Shown here: one piece after another, positions 21,196 to 32,395 of the stretch
How the letters are laid out: every line of letters begins with the position of its first letter
Numbering within the stretch: position 1 is the stretch's first letter
NCBI RefSeq assembly: GCF_047675955.1
Contig: NC_132925.1
Coordinates: 77,009,622 to 77,073,621, forward strand
Reading direction: 5' to 3'
DNA from: Chlorocebus sabaeus
Taxonomy: Eukaryota > Chordata > Mammalia > Primates > Cercopithecidae
DNA length: 64,000 nt
Made by a program: the position numbers and the translations under genes
The notes under the pieces: model-generated
What the model was told of the DNA's origin: nothing
Databases searched by the model: none
Seen by the model: the letters and a program-made list of their open reading frames with translations, nothing else

Positions 21196-23507
21196 CCTTT
21201 TCCACCCAAAAGCACTCTTTTTCTCCACAACTTTTCCAACATCTGTTATTTTATTTTGTTTATTTATTTATTTATTTATTTATTTAATTTTGAGATGGAG
21301 TCTCGCTCTGTCGCCCAGGTTGGAGTGCAGTGGTGCGATTTCTGCTCACTGCAAGTTCCGCACCTCCCAGGTTAAAGCCATTCTCCTGCCTCAGCCTCCC
21401 TAGAAGCTGGGACTACAGGCGCCGACCACCACGCAGGGCTGATTTTTTTTGTATTTTCAGTAGAGACGGGGTTTCACCATGTTCACCAGAATGGTCTCGA
21501 TTTCCTGACCTCATGATCGGCCCACCTTGGCCTCCCAAAGTGCTGGGATTACCAGGTGTGAGCCACCACGCCCGGCCCATCTGTTATTTTTTGACTTTTT
21601 ATTAATAGCCATTCTGACTCCTGTGAGATGGTATCTCATTGTGGTTTTGATTTGCATTTCTGTAATGATCAGTGATGTTGAGCTTTTCTTCATATGATTG
21701 TTGGCTGCATGCATATCTTCTTTTGAGAAGTGTTCATGTCCTTTGCCTACTTTTTCATTGGGTTGTTTGTTTCTTATAAATTTGTTTAAGTTCCTCATAG
21801 ATGCATGATATTAGAGCTTGTCAGATGCATAGTTTGCAAAAATTCTCCCCATTCTGTCGGTTGTCTGTTTACTCTGTTGATAGTTTATTTTTCTATGCAG
21901 AAGCTTTTTAGTTTAATTAGATCCCATTTGTCAGTTTTTGCTTTTGTTGCAATTGCTTTTGGTGTCTTCATCATGAAATCTTTGCCGTGCCTATGTCCTG
22001 AATGGTATTGCCTAGGTTGTCTTCCAGGGTTTTTATAGTTTTGAGTTTTATATTTAAGTCTTTAATCTGTCTTAATTTTTGTGTATGGTGTAAGGAAGGT
22101 GTCCAGTTTCAATCTTCTGCATATAGCTAGCCAGTTATCCCAGCACCATTTGTTGAATAGAGAATCCTTTCCCCATTGCTTCTTTTTGTCAGGTTTGTGG
22201 AAGATCAGATATTTGAAGGTGTAAAGTCTTATTTTGGGGTTCTCTATTCTGTTCCATTCGTCTTTGCATCTGGTTTTCTACAAATACCATGCTGTTTTGG
22301 TTATTGCAGCCCTGTAGTATAATTTGAAGTCAGGTAGAATGATGCCTCCAGCTTTGTTCTTTTTTTGGTAGGATTTCCTTGGCTATCCAGGCTCTTTTTG
22401 ATTCCGTATGAATTTTTAAATATTTTTTTCTAGTTCTGTGAAAAATCTCAATGGTAGTTTAATAGGAATTGCATTGAATCTATAAATTGCTTTGGCAGTA
22501 TGACCATTTTAACAGTATTGATTCTTTCTATCCATGAGCATTGATGTTTTTCCATTTGTTTGTGTCATCTCTGATTTCTTTGAGCAGTGATTTGTGGTTC
22601 TCCTTGTAGAGATCTTTCACTCCCTAGTTAGCTGTATTCCTGGGTATTTTATTCTTTTTGTGGCAGTTGTGAATGGGAGTTCTTTCCTGATTTGGCTGTC
22701 ACCTTCACTGTTGTTGTAAGAAATGCTAGTGATCTTTGCACATTAATTTTTGTATCCTGAGACTGTTGAAGTTGTTTATCAGCTTAAGAAACTTCTGGGC
22801 TGAGACTATGGGGGATTTATAGACATAGGATCATGTCATCTGCAAACAGGGATAGTTTGACTTCCTCTCTTCCTATTTGGATGCTCTTTTTTTCTTTCTC
22901 TTGCTTCATCACCCTGACCAAGACTTCCGATACAGTGTTGAATAGAAGTGGTGAGAAAGGGCATCCTTGTCTTGTACCGGTTTTCAAGGGGAATGCTTCC
23001 AGCTTTTGCCTATTTAGTATGATGTTGGCTGTGGGTTTGTCATAGATGGCTCTTATTATTTTGAGGTATGTTCCTTCAATACCTAGTTTATTGAGAGTTG
23101 TTAACATGAATGGATGTTGGATTTTATTGAAAGCCTTTTCTGCATCTGTTGAGATAATCATGTGGTTTTTGCCTTTAATACTGCTTATGTGATGAATCAC
23201 ATTTATTGATTTGTATATGTTGAACCAAACTTGCATCCCAGGTATAAGTCCTACTTGATCATGATGGATTAGCTTTTTGATGTGCTGCTGGACTCAGTTT
23301 GCCAGTATTTTGCTGAAGATTTTGCATGAATGTTCATCAAGAAAATTGGCCTGAAGTTTTCCTTTTTTGCTATGTCTCTGCTAGGTTTTGGTGTCAAGAT
23401 GATGCTGGCCTTATAAAATCAGTTAGGCAGGAGTCCCCCCTCCTCAATTTTTTGGAATAGTTTCAGTAGGAATGGTACCAGTTCTTCCTTGTACAGCTGG
23501 GATACTA
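21196..23507 (-). mobile_element. L1 fragment, 3' half of ORF2, inactive
   Basis: Antisense L1 (gagatggtatctcattgtgg, ttgatttgcatttctg, then ctgtttactctgttgatagt and further). It covers most of the reverse-transcriptase domain and part of the C-terminal region. The catalytic FADD motif is encoded at 22832-22846. The longest surviving frame is 139 codons (22817-23236). Elsewhere frameshifts and stops break the reading frame. The 5' half, the extreme 3' end and any A-tail are missing. An AluY sits inside it at 21253-21577. LINE-1 normally copies itself by target-primed reverse transcription, which this copy cannot do. Confidence 0.93.
21253..21577 (-). mobile_element. AluY-like, inserted in the L1 fragment
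   Basis: Antisense, with a (TTTA)n head at 21259-21286 and ending cacgcccggcc. The target-site duplication catctgttatttt is perfect (21240-21252 and 21578-21590). Opposite in orientation to the AluYR at 20860, about 80 bp away. Confidence 0.95.
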
Positions 23508-23789
23508 CGATAGTACCTGTTTAATAAGGTGGTTCATGCTAGCTTTATTAGCTACCATTAATTAATCCAATTCTCACATCTTAAGAAAGTTCCTTTCTAA
23601 TGAATAATGAAGTATAGGGTGGGCTGGTTCTCTGGAATCAGTTATTGAAACAATTAATCAAATTGTGGCAGGAAACAATCTGAAGAAGAGCCTTCAATAA
23701 GTATACAATGCAATTTGAAGGAATAAAATCCATCCACAATACATTCTAACTGTTAAAAGTCAATATGTAAAACAGTAGACAATTGTAAT
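23508..23789. other. Intronic sequence, nothing recognised
   Basis: Starts exactly where L1 similarity is lost (after ccttgtacagctgg). No other repeat was recognised. Confidence 0.35.
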
Positions 23790-23960
23790 ATATAGTGGCA
23801 GTGTAAATCCAGGCTTAGCTATTTATTATCTATGTGACCTTTAGCAAGTTAATTAACTTTTCTCCAAAGAGATATTACTAACTATCAGATAGAAGTAAGG
23901 TATGTAAGGAACCCGTCACACGATAGGAACTCAGTAAATGATAGCCTGGGTTGGTGATGG
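23790..23960 (+). mobile_element. MIR
   Basis: aatccaggcttagctattta, then ctatgtgacctttagcaagt, then aattaacttttctcc, then aggaactcagtaaatgatag. Confidence 0.7.
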
Positions 23961-24289
23961 TAGTTAGTGGCATGGTGATGGGGGCAGTAGGGGACATAGC
24001 AGAGTGGTATAAGTTTCAACAGCTGGAGCACTTTAGAGCTATCAGATGACAATAGGGTTTGATTGGTCAGCTGCTGCTTCACAGAGAAGGTACTAGGTGA
24101 GCTGGGTTTGAATAATGAAGAAATTGTTTAGACTGAATAAAGAGAGATGATCTGAGATGTCTGGTATCTTCTTTTAACCAATGATAGACCAGGGTAGAGA
24201 CAAAATTGTATCATAAGTGTAATGTGGTTGAATGAAATAATTACCTCAATTCTTTGCTGCTGTGTATTAAAATTAAACACCCTACTATG

Positions 24290-24740
24290 GCTCAGTGGGC
24301 ATTAAGTGAGCTTCTCCACCCCTTAACTTTGGTCCCAGCCATCATGCTTCTTTTGTGAGTGGGCTCTCAGCAGACTAAATGAGCAGAGGTCTTGAGATGT
24401 GCTTGTGCACATGGTTTTGCTGCCATTGCACTTTGGGGATCTTCTAAGAGAAGACCATGACCTAGACAGTTGTTACCCCTGTAGCCTGGGCCTCTGCATG
24501 ATACAAATGAAACAAATCTAACTGGACCCACAGCCTGGGGCCAAGCCCAGCTAAGCCAACTCTAAAGCAACCCATAGTCTATAACCTACAGCCATGCTCA
24601 GTCTAGGTCAACAGACCCCCAATCAGCTCACAGACCCATAAACATGGCAATCAACATATATTAGTGTAAGTAACTGATTTCAAGGGTTGTTTGTTATCCA
24701 GCATTATTGTGTAAATAGCTTATGAACATAGACAGCATTT
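24290..24740 (+). mobile_element. Possible LTR remnant, family unassigned
   Basis: The stretch from ctgtagcctgggcctc to ttgtttgttatccagcatta resembles the 3' part of an ERV-type LTR (gtttgttatgcagca...tagc end). Weak. Confidence 0.35.
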
Positions 24741-25212
24741 AAAATGGGTAAGCATTATGAGTAGTAGATGACTAGTAAGATACAGGCATAACTACAGTGG
24801 GGTTCTAGTGTTAACCACCAACCTCTCTTTACTGTGGCAACTGTCCTAATCTGGAATCTCTTCCTTTGTCTCTTTCATTCTCTGTCTTCAACCTAAATTG
24901 TCCACTTTTCTGAACTATACTGGTGTGCTTGCTTCCTGGCATCAATGCTGATATGCTAGCTTTAAAAGACTGCTTCTTTGAAATTGGAAGGGAGGAGATG
25001 ATAGGTTGGCTGAGGTAAAGGAACTCAAGCTAGATAGAGTTCCTCCTTATTCAAGAATAAGGGTGAAATCTGAGTAGATTCTGAAACTGGACAAGAGATA
25101 GGAAGTCTGAAATCCTTATGTATAGGGAAGCCAAAAAGATTTAACAAAAATCATTAGAAAGCTGCAAAGCCTTGCCTTTACAAGGGATGTGTTTCTTTTA
25201 CTGTTGTGATAA
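24741..25212. other. Intronic sequence, nothing recognised
   Basis: No repeat family or open frame worth noting. Confidence 0.4.
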
Positions 25213-25715
25213 TACCTGTATGGGTTAGCTGTTGCTGCATAACAAACAATCCTTTAACTCAATTGCTTAAAACAAGAAACATGTGTTATTGCTCACAAGC
25301 CTACAAATGAGCTGGGTAGTTCTTATGGTCTTGGCTGGGCTCACTTATTGAGTTTGTTGTATTTGTTGTCAGCTGTGGGGTTTGGTAGGAAGCTTTGCTC
25401 TATTAGAAGGCCAGATGACTGTGGATTGATCTAGGATAACTTCAGTGGGAATGATTCCACACCCTGGACTTTTTCACATGGCTGTTGGACAGGGTTCTAA
25501 GTAAAAGTGTGAAAGAGTACAAGGACTCTGAAAGTCTTGGTTCAGAACTGTCATACTGTTGCTTCCACTGTTTTCTATTGGCAAAGGAAGTTACAAGGCC
25601 AGCCAAAATTCACGGGAGGAGAAGCAGACTCCATCTCTTGATGGGAGGAGCTATAAATTCACATTGCAAATGGTGTGGTTATAATCAGAGAGAAAGATTT
25701 TGGCCACTTTTGAAT
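25213..25715 (+). mobile_element. Unassigned dispersed repeat
   Basis: ttagctgttgctgcataaca, then caattgcttaaaacaagaaa, then gttcttatggtcttggctgg, then cacatggctgttgg. A common genomic pattern known by sight, of the same broad type as 17036-17920, but not named. Confidence 0.45.
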
Positions 25716-25955
25716 CTACCGTAATTCCTCAAACTATGATTATTGTTGACATGCCCTGGCATAAAATTGTTTAAAGCCAATATATACCCAACTTATTTTA
25801 CCAATTTATTTTAGTAAACAGGCAATGTTTTATTATAAAATAATGTTTTCTATTGCTACAGTAAATAAAACCACTACATATAACATGAAATTAAGACCTG
25901 AAGGTAATTGGCCACTCCTAATGAAAAAGCAATCATTTTTTAAAATTCAATTTAG

Positions 25956-26250
25956 TTTTATTTTTTGAGATGGAGTTTCACTCTTGTTGCCCAGGCTAGA
26001 GTGCAATGCTACAATCTTGGCTCACTGCAACCTCCGCCTCCCAGGTTCAAGTGATTCTCATGCCTCAGGCTCCTGAGTAGCTGGGATTACAGGCACCTGC
26101 CAGCACACTAAGTTAATTTTCTTGTACTTTTAGTAGAGACGGGGTTTCACCATGTTGGCCAGGCTGGTCTTGATCTCCTGACCTCAGGTAATCCACCCGC
26201 CTCGGCCTCCCAAAGTGCTGGGATTACAGGTGTGAACCACCACGCCAGGC
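25956..26250 (-). mobile_element. AluS-like
   Basis: Antisense, ttttattttttgagatggag to accacgccaggc. Full length. Confidence 0.93.
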
Positions 26251-26594
26251 ATCAATTTTTTTTTTTAATGTGTAAGTATTTTTGTTTTTCAGAGATTATT
26301 AGCAAATGTAGAAAGATAGTCTAATCATGTTTTTAATTGGCAGTTTTGAGAGTCATTAGTTTGTTATTTCAAATACCTTTAAGAGGAAAGAACATATTTT
26401 CTCTCTGATCCTTTTGTCATCAAGAAGTACTAGCTACTTCATTATGTCACTCTGAAATGGGCAGGCATTGCTTTTCCATCTTAAAATACTGTCTTGATTA
26501 CAATAAAATCAGCAAAACCTCATACAAACGTGAGGTGAGAGTGAAAATAGGTGTGTAAGACTGGATGCGTTATTAATGATAAAACAACATTCAA
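26251..26594. other. Intronic sequence, nothing recognised
   Basis: A/T-rich with no recognised element. Confidence 0.4.
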
Positions 26595-27190
26595 CTGTGC
26601 ACTTATTCAATGTGAATTGAGTGTCTATCATACGCCAGACACTGTTCCAGGAACTGAGGACATAGCAGCAAATGTAACAGATGAGATTTCTCCTCTCAAA
26701 AAATTGATGTTTAATGGGCAACACACACACACAAAAAAGTGTACAATATCATATAAAGAGAGATACGGGCTATAAAGAAAAACAAATCAGAATGAGGGGA
26801 CAGAGGATAATGGTGGTATTTGAGTTATGTAGATAGAGAAGTCTCTGTGGGTTTGTGACCCTTCAGCAGAGGTCTGATGGAAATGAAGGAACAGTCTGGG
26901 GAAGATCACACCTGGAAAAGGAAGTGCTTTTGATGAAACCAAGCAATAAGCTTGGTTCAAAAGATACCAAGACATAAGATCAGTGTGGATGGAGCACAGA
27001 GACCAAACAGAAACAGAAATGAAGTGCATTTGGAAGGCTGCCCTGGGGACAGATCACACAGAGCATCTTAGGCCATAGCTCAGAGCTTGGATTTACTCCA
27101 AGGATTATAAGAAGCTCTTAGGTGTTTATGAGTGAGAGACTGACAGATCTGATTTGCCCAGTAGAAGGAAAGATGAGAACACCATCAACG
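26595..27190 (-). mobile_element. L2 fragment
   Basis: gcacttattcaatgtgaatt, then catacgccagacactgttcc, then ggaactgaggacatagcagc, then gacccttcagcagaggtctg. Antisense L2 with a short (CA)n at 26721-26733. Confidence 0.6.
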
Positions 27191-27222
27191 TCTATAGAAT
27201 CTTGATATGACTTTTTCATTTA

Positions 27223-27511
27223 CTTTTTTTTTTTTCCTGTAAGAGGCAGACCTCCTGTAAGAGGTCTCACTCTCTTGCCCAGGCTAGACGGCCGTGGTGC
27301 AATCTCAGCTCACTGCAGCCTCTACCTCCTGGGCTCAGCAATCCTCCTGCCTCAGCCTCCTGAGTAGCTGGGACTACAGGCATGTGCCACCACATCTGGC
27401 TACTATGTTTTTGTTTTTTGTTTTTTAATTTTTGTAGAGAGAGGGTGGCACTATGTTACCCAGGCTGGTCTTGAACTCCTGGCCTCAAGTGATCTTCCCA
27501 CCTTGGCTTCC
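27223..27511 (-). mobile_element. AluJ-like, truncated at its 5' end
   Basis: Antisense. It stops at ccaccttggcttcc, before the usual final about 25 bp. Near its head an imperfect 20-bp duplication (cctgtaagaggcaga / cctgtaagaggtctc) replaces the usual gagacggagtctc. Confidence 0.9.
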
Positions 27512-27548
27512 TATAAGATTGACTTATTTACTTTGATTCTGGGGTTTT

Positions 27549-27575
27549 TTTGTGTGTGTGTATGTGTGTGTGTTT
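27549..27575 (+). repeat. (TG)n microsatellite
   Basis: ttgtgtgtgtgtatgtgtgt and following, interrupted once by ta. Confidence 0.85.
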
Positions 27576-27578
27576 GTT

Positions 27579-27868
27579 TATTTTTTTTAGATGGAGTCTC
27601 TCTCTGTTGCCCAGGCTAGAGTGCAGTGGCGTGATCTTGGCTCACTGCAACCTCTGCCTCCAGGGTTCAAGTGATTCTTCTGCCTCAGCCTCCCGAGTAG
27701 TTGGGACTACAGGTGTGTGCCACCATGTCCAGCTAATTTTTTTGTATTTTTAGTAGAGATGGGGTTTCATCATATTGGTCACACTGCTCTCGATCTCCTA
27801 ACCTCGTGAGCAACCTGACTTGGCCTCCCAAAGCGCTGGGATTACAGGCGTGAGACACTGCGCCCAGC
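27579..27868 (-). mobile_element. AluS-like
   Basis: Antisense, attttttttagatggagtct to actgcgcccagc. It lies 67 bp beyond the AluJ in the same orientation. Confidence 0.93.
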
Positions 27869-28404
27869 TACTTAGATTTTTTAAGTTTAGTAAATCCGTA
27901 GTTCGGAAATAGAATTGTTTGCCATGGTTTCTGGATTTCTGCAAGTTGTACAGGTATGCAGGATATAGTAAGAAATCCACTAGAAAGAAATAAGGACTTC
28001 TTTTCATATTCTGACATTGTTTCCCCAGTCTTTCTATCTAATTCAGTCTAACTTCTTTTAAAGAAACAAACAACATAAAGGTGGAAATTTAATTTTTCCT
28101 GTATAATGACTCAGCACTTTCCTTAGGTTTATTCTAAGTATTTGTTTCTTTCATGGAGTAAGATAGAAAGTTGTAGAATTTATGGATCAAGAATGTTTAT
28201 GCAAGAAATTATAAAAAAAATGCTTACTCAAACATTCGCTTACTAGGAGAATTGCCTGCAAACTGCCCCAGATGATCATTTAAGTGTTCAGGATTTGCTC
28301 TGTGGATGTCTTACCTGTAAATCATCTTTTAAATAATATGTTCATGTTGTTAATTCTTTATGAACCTATTGGAATGAACTGTGTTTTTCATTTGTTTAAA
28401 ACAT
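27869..28404. other. Intronic sequence, nothing recognised
   Basis: A/T-rich with no element recognised. Confidence 0.4.
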
Positions 28405-28650
28405 AATGTTTTGGGGAAATGGTATCAGGTCCTGCGGTATCTTTCTCTTCGTGCTCATTTAGCTTTTATACCAGGTTAGGCAGTTGGCATTATTTTATTT
28501 GGTCTTCACAGCTCCACAGCAAGGCAAGGAGAACATCTTCCTATTTCCCCTTAAAGATGAGGAAAATGATACCTGGACAGTTGAAGGACTGGCTCAAGGT
28601 AACACAGGTCCTTGGAACTTGAACCCGACATGTCAGCCTCCACATGTGAA
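28405..28650 (-). mobile_element. MIR-like
   Basis: tatttggtcttcacagctcc, then ttccccttaaagatgaggaa, then ctcaaggtaacacaggtcct, then ggaacttgaacccgac. Confidence 0.6.
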
Positions 28651-28704
28651 TCCTTGCAGTCTTGCCGTGCTTCCCATGCCTCATCCCTAAAACTGACTCC
28701 CCCT

Positions 28705-29200
28705 TATGGTAATCAGGGAGATAAGTTATATCAGTTAGATCCCACTGGTCAAGCTGACTGTATTATAATAGCTGGGTATAGTATAAGCTGCAATAACCTA
28801 AGAGACCCAGAGAGCTTTATTCTTCTGTGATGTAAAAGTCTGAGCTAGCAGTTCTTCAATTTCATCACACTATCATCTGCTACAGTATCATCTGTGTGCA
28901 TGCGACCAAAGCTGTCTCACCACCAACATGTTCATATTCAGCTCGAAGAAAAGAAAAGGAGGCAGGGATAGGCAAGATGCTTCCTTTTAAGGATATAACC
29001 CAGAAGCTGTACTCACCTCTGCTCAGATCCCATTGGAAAGAGCTCAGTCACATGACCGCATTTCTTTACAGCAAACCTGAGAAGTGTAGTTCTAGCTGGT
29101 CAGCTCTGTACTGGGTTGAACTCTTGTACGGGTTGAGGGCTTCAAGCGTTGAAAAGAAGGGAGTTAAAATGGATATTAGCACAGGCTTAGCAGTCTCCAT
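28705..29200. mobile_element. Possible dispersed repeat, family unassigned
   Basis: The phrases cagtcacatgaccgcatttc and tgagaagtgtagttctagct resemble the broad repeat type seen at 25213 and 45085. The 153-codon frame starting at 28896 overlaps it and is judged non-coding. Confidence 0.3.
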
Positions 29201-29209
29201 CACTTTCTG

Positions 29210-29850
29210 GATTCTTTATTATGATATAATATTTAAGACATGCAAAATGATACCTAATGTAGTATCAACACCTGTGTACCCATTACACAGGTTAATGAAT
29301 AAATGTAGTGGTGCAGTTGAAGTCTCCTTCCTCCCCTCTGCCCCAAGCACAGAGTAACCATTTATTGCTTTGCTGTTAATCCCTTTCTTACATTTCTTAA
29401 TATTTTCATTACCAATATACATACCCTTAACAGATCTGTAGTAGTGTTTTGACTCTTTTGAATCTTTATATACATTATATTGAACTGTAATTTTCTGCCG
29501 CTGCCTTTTTCACTCACCATTATATTGGAGAGATTAATTTACATTGATACATGTAGCTCTATTTTTCTGGATGATATCTTACTATAGATATACTGTCATT
29601 TACTTAATGAAATAAGGTTTTTTTTTGCTATTACAAAAAATGTGTTATAAATACTTCTTGTGCACATATATAAGAATTTCTCCAGGGAACATACCTAGAA
29701 GTATAATTACTGGGACATAAGGTATCTGCATGTTAGTTATTTGGTATCCATAATGTTTCAATTAGTTGTACATTCCCTTGAATAGAATATAAGTAACTAT
29801 TTTACTTTTTACCAATAGCCATGTTCCAAATGTAAAATTTTATTATAATG
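29210..29850 (-). mobile_element. Old L1M fragment
   Basis: acctgtgtacccattacaca, then acatttcttaatattttcat, then tcactcaccattatattgga, then ttctccagggaacataccta, then gaagtataattactgggaca. Antisense L1M. Confidence 0.6.
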
Positions 29851-29889
29851 AATCAACTGGATGTTTCCTACATTGCTATGGGGAGGATA

Positions 29890-30595
29890 AAGCTCAGTAG
29901 CTCCATCCTTTGGTAAATACCCAAGAGAAATGAGCATATTTGTTCACCAAAAGATATGCACAAGAATATTTGTGGCAGTTTTATTTCTAAAGTTAGAAAA
30001 AAACTATCCATCAGTAGTAGAATGGACAAACTATGGCATAGTCATACAATAGAATACAGTAACAATAAATTTTAAAAAGAAGGACAACTGCTGCCACATT
30101 CAACAGAAAAGATGAATCTCATAGACATTGTATTGAGAGTAAACGTCCAAACCCAAGGAGTTGGATATTTCTATTATTTCATTTATATGAAATTCAAGAT
30201 CAGGAAAAGTTAATCTATGGCAATTGAAATAAGAATAGTACCTACTTGAGAGGGAAAACGAGGGGGCACCGGATAAGTAATGATTTAAAAGTACAGCGGG
30301 GAGCTTCTGAGATGATGGAACTGTTCTAAGTCTGTAATGTCCAAAATGGTAGCCACTACCTCAGTAAATAAATTTCAAATTCAGTTTTTCAATCACACTA
30401 GCCACATATCTACTACTCAGTAGCCACATGTGACTTGTGGCTGCTAAAATGGACAACACAGACATAGAACATTTCCACTGTCACAGAAAGCTCTTTTGTG
30501 CAGCATTGGTCTGTATCTGGAGTTGGGTGGTATTTATGAATGGGTACATATGTAAAAATTCATCAAACTGTGCCCTTAAAACTTGCCCTTTTAGG
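29890..30595 (+). mobile_element. Old L1M 3' end split by a hAT element
   Basis: aaatacccaagagaaatgag, then caagaatatttgtggcagtt, then gaatggacaaactatggcat, then (after the insert) tctggagttgggtggtattt and gtaaaaattcatcaaactgt. One sense L1 terminus interrupted at about 30334-30509. Confidence 0.7.
30334..30509 (+). mobile_element. hAT-type MITE-like remnant
   Basis: ctgtaatgtccaaaatggta, then gccactacctcag, then cacactagccacatatctac, then agtagccacatgtgacttgt, then gaacatttccactgtcacag. Same family as the elements at 40032 and 61944. Confidence 0.6.
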
Positions 30596-30888
30596 AGTCA
30601 TTATATGAAAAATAATGAATATTATTTTTGAAATATGAAAATTATATGAAAAACATGTATCTTGCAGTCTCATAAACTCGTAGAGGGAATGGTGTGCCTG
30701 GTACGAAATGACAGGACAAGTGTACTCTGTACTTTTCCAGTGGTCGCAATGTCTTATGGCGGAAACAAATATAAGGGAGATAATAACTCTGTCAGGCAGA
30801 GTCAGAGAAGGCAGGAAGTGAGGAGACTGAGGCTCAGAGAGGGTAAGAAGTTAGTAAGAACTGAACAGTCATTATATGAAAAACAATG
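30596..30888. repeat. Inserted segment carrying the inverted duplicate copy (left)
   Basis: A 22-bp direct repeat (30596-30617 and 30867-30888, 21 of 22 identical, starting agtcattatatgaaaaa) brackets a 202-bp block at 30651-30852 that is the reverse complement of 32111-32312 (5 differences, no gaps). Between the left direct repeat and the block are 33 A/T-rich bases. Between the block and the right direct repeat are 14 bases. The block is read as the derived copy. Confidence 0.93.
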
Positions 30889-31315
30889 CATATGCATGTT
30901 TATAGCAGCACAATTCACAATTGCAAAAATTATGGAACCAACCTAAATGTCCATCAACCAACAAGTAGATACAGAAAATGTTGTACATATACACCATGGA
31001 ATACTATTCACCATAAAACGGAATGAAAGAAGTAACTCAGGAATGGAAAACCAACTATTATATGTTTTCACTTTTATGTGGGAGTTAAGCTGTGAGGATG
31101 CAAAGTCATAAAAATGATATAATGAGCTTTGGGGACTCGGGAGGAAGAGTAGGATTGGGTGAGGGACAAAAGATTGCATATTGGGTACAGTGTATACTGC
31201 TCGGGTGACAGGTGCACCAACATCTCAGAAATCACCACTAAAGAACTTATCCATGTAACCAAAAACCACCTTTTCCTCAAAAACTACCCAAATTAAAATT
31301 TAAAAATTAAAAAAA
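30889..31315 (+). mobile_element. L1 3' end (L1PB/L1MA age), 5' truncated
   Basis: tttatagcagcacaattcac, then cctaaatgtccatcaaccaa, then tacaccatggaatactattc, then tgtgggagttaagctgtgag, then an A-rich end (aattaaaatttaaaaattaa). Confidence 0.88.
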
Positions 31316-32084
31316 TTTTGCCTCGTATGTATGCCTTATAAACAAAATATGCTTCAAAATAAATATACCTCATAAAATGGGAAGGAAACTAAGAAAAGAA
31401 AGAGAAAAAAAGGAAAGGAATAAAACAAAATATTTCAGTGCCTTTTAAATTTGAATTTTGAATGTAATACATGTCATGACCTCAGGAGAAAAATGTACAA
31501 GAGCTCTGTACAAAAGTAACAAATTATTAAGACTTTTAAAATGGAGATTTTTTCTCATTAACTTTAATTAGACTCCTTCTAGGTTTGCAGATTTGGCAAA
31601 TTATCAAAACAAAATAGAAACATTAGGCTCCTCTCTCAGGTAAGTTTCTTCAAATTCTGAAGCATCCATAGATGCTCTTCTGGCATCTTTGCCTTCATTA
31701 CATTTCTCTGTAACTAATTTCTGTTACTAATTTGATTCCATCATGAAGTATGGTTTCAGTCATTTTCTATCTGACACCAGCATATTTGCCTATGTAGAGA
31801 TGGGTGACCCCAACTCTGATCAAATGCATACAGAGTAATGAGTTAGGTTAGAGTGGCCTGATTTCTGGTTTATGAAAGTTAATTGGAAGTATACTTAATC
31901 TTTGTCACAGAACCCTGATTAACCCATTGCCTAGTTTACATTTGCAAGAAATAATGCATTTCAGCATATACTTTCTAGATTATCAAAGAGTATAAGAGAA
32001 AAGCCATCGACTATTGTAGGTCAAAATAGTCTTGCACTGGAAATAAACACACACCCTCCATCACAACTGAACAGAGCAGAATGT
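31316..32084. other. Intronic spacer between the inverted copies
   Basis: A/T-rich, with a purine-rich patch (gaaactaagaaaagaaagag) near 31387. No repeat family was recognised. Confidence 0.4.
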
Positions 32085-32160
32085 GTCAGAAGAGCTCTGT
32101 GACCCTGGGCAACTTCTTACCCTCTCTGAGCCTCAATCTCCTCACTTCCTGCCTTCTCTG
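32085..32160 (+). mobile_element. MIR fragment
   Basis: agagctctgtgaccctgggc, then aacttcttaccctctctgag, then cctcaatctcctcac. It runs across the end of the duplicated block, showing this locus is the older copy. Confidence 0.75.
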
Positions 32161-32312
32161 ACTCTGCCTGACAGAGTTATTATCTCCCTTATATTTGTTT
32201 CCACCATAAGACATTGCGACCACTGGAAAAGTACAGAGTACACTTGTCCTGTCATTTAGTACCAGGCATACCATTCCCTCTACGAGTTTATGAGACTGCA
32301 AGATGCATGTTT
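32111..32312. repeat. Inverted duplicate copy (right, ancestral)
   Basis: 202 bp, reverse complement of 30651-30852. Both sides continue into older repeats without a break (MIR on the left, L2 terminus on the right), unlike the left copy, so this is the source. Confidence 0.93.
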
Positions 32313-32395
32313 ATTTCCTTAGGCCATTGCCTGGCCTGCAGAAAATCTCAAAAGGGGTTTGTTGAATAAGTAAATCAGTGAATAAGTGCATGAAT
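32313..32395 (+). mobile_element. L2 3' end
   Basis: ggccattgcctggcctgcag, then gtttgttgaataagtaaatc, then gtgaataagtgcatgaatg. Confidence 0.55.

Noticed and set aside
22817..23236. 139-codon reverse-transcriptase frame as a functional gene
   Set aside because: It is the surviving part of a decayed L1 ORF2. The rest of ORF2 is broken, and ORF1, the 5' UTR and the 3' UTR are absent.
28896..29357. 153-codon open frame
   Set aside because: No recognisable domain. It overlaps repeat-like and L1M sequence and shows no splice or promoter context.
30662..32301. Two nearly identical predicted peptides (about 60 shared residues) on opposite strands, resembling a duplicated small gene
   Set aside because: They come from the 202-bp inverted duplication. 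The frame includes MIR sequence and has no gene context. Identity reflects recent DNA copying, not protein selection.
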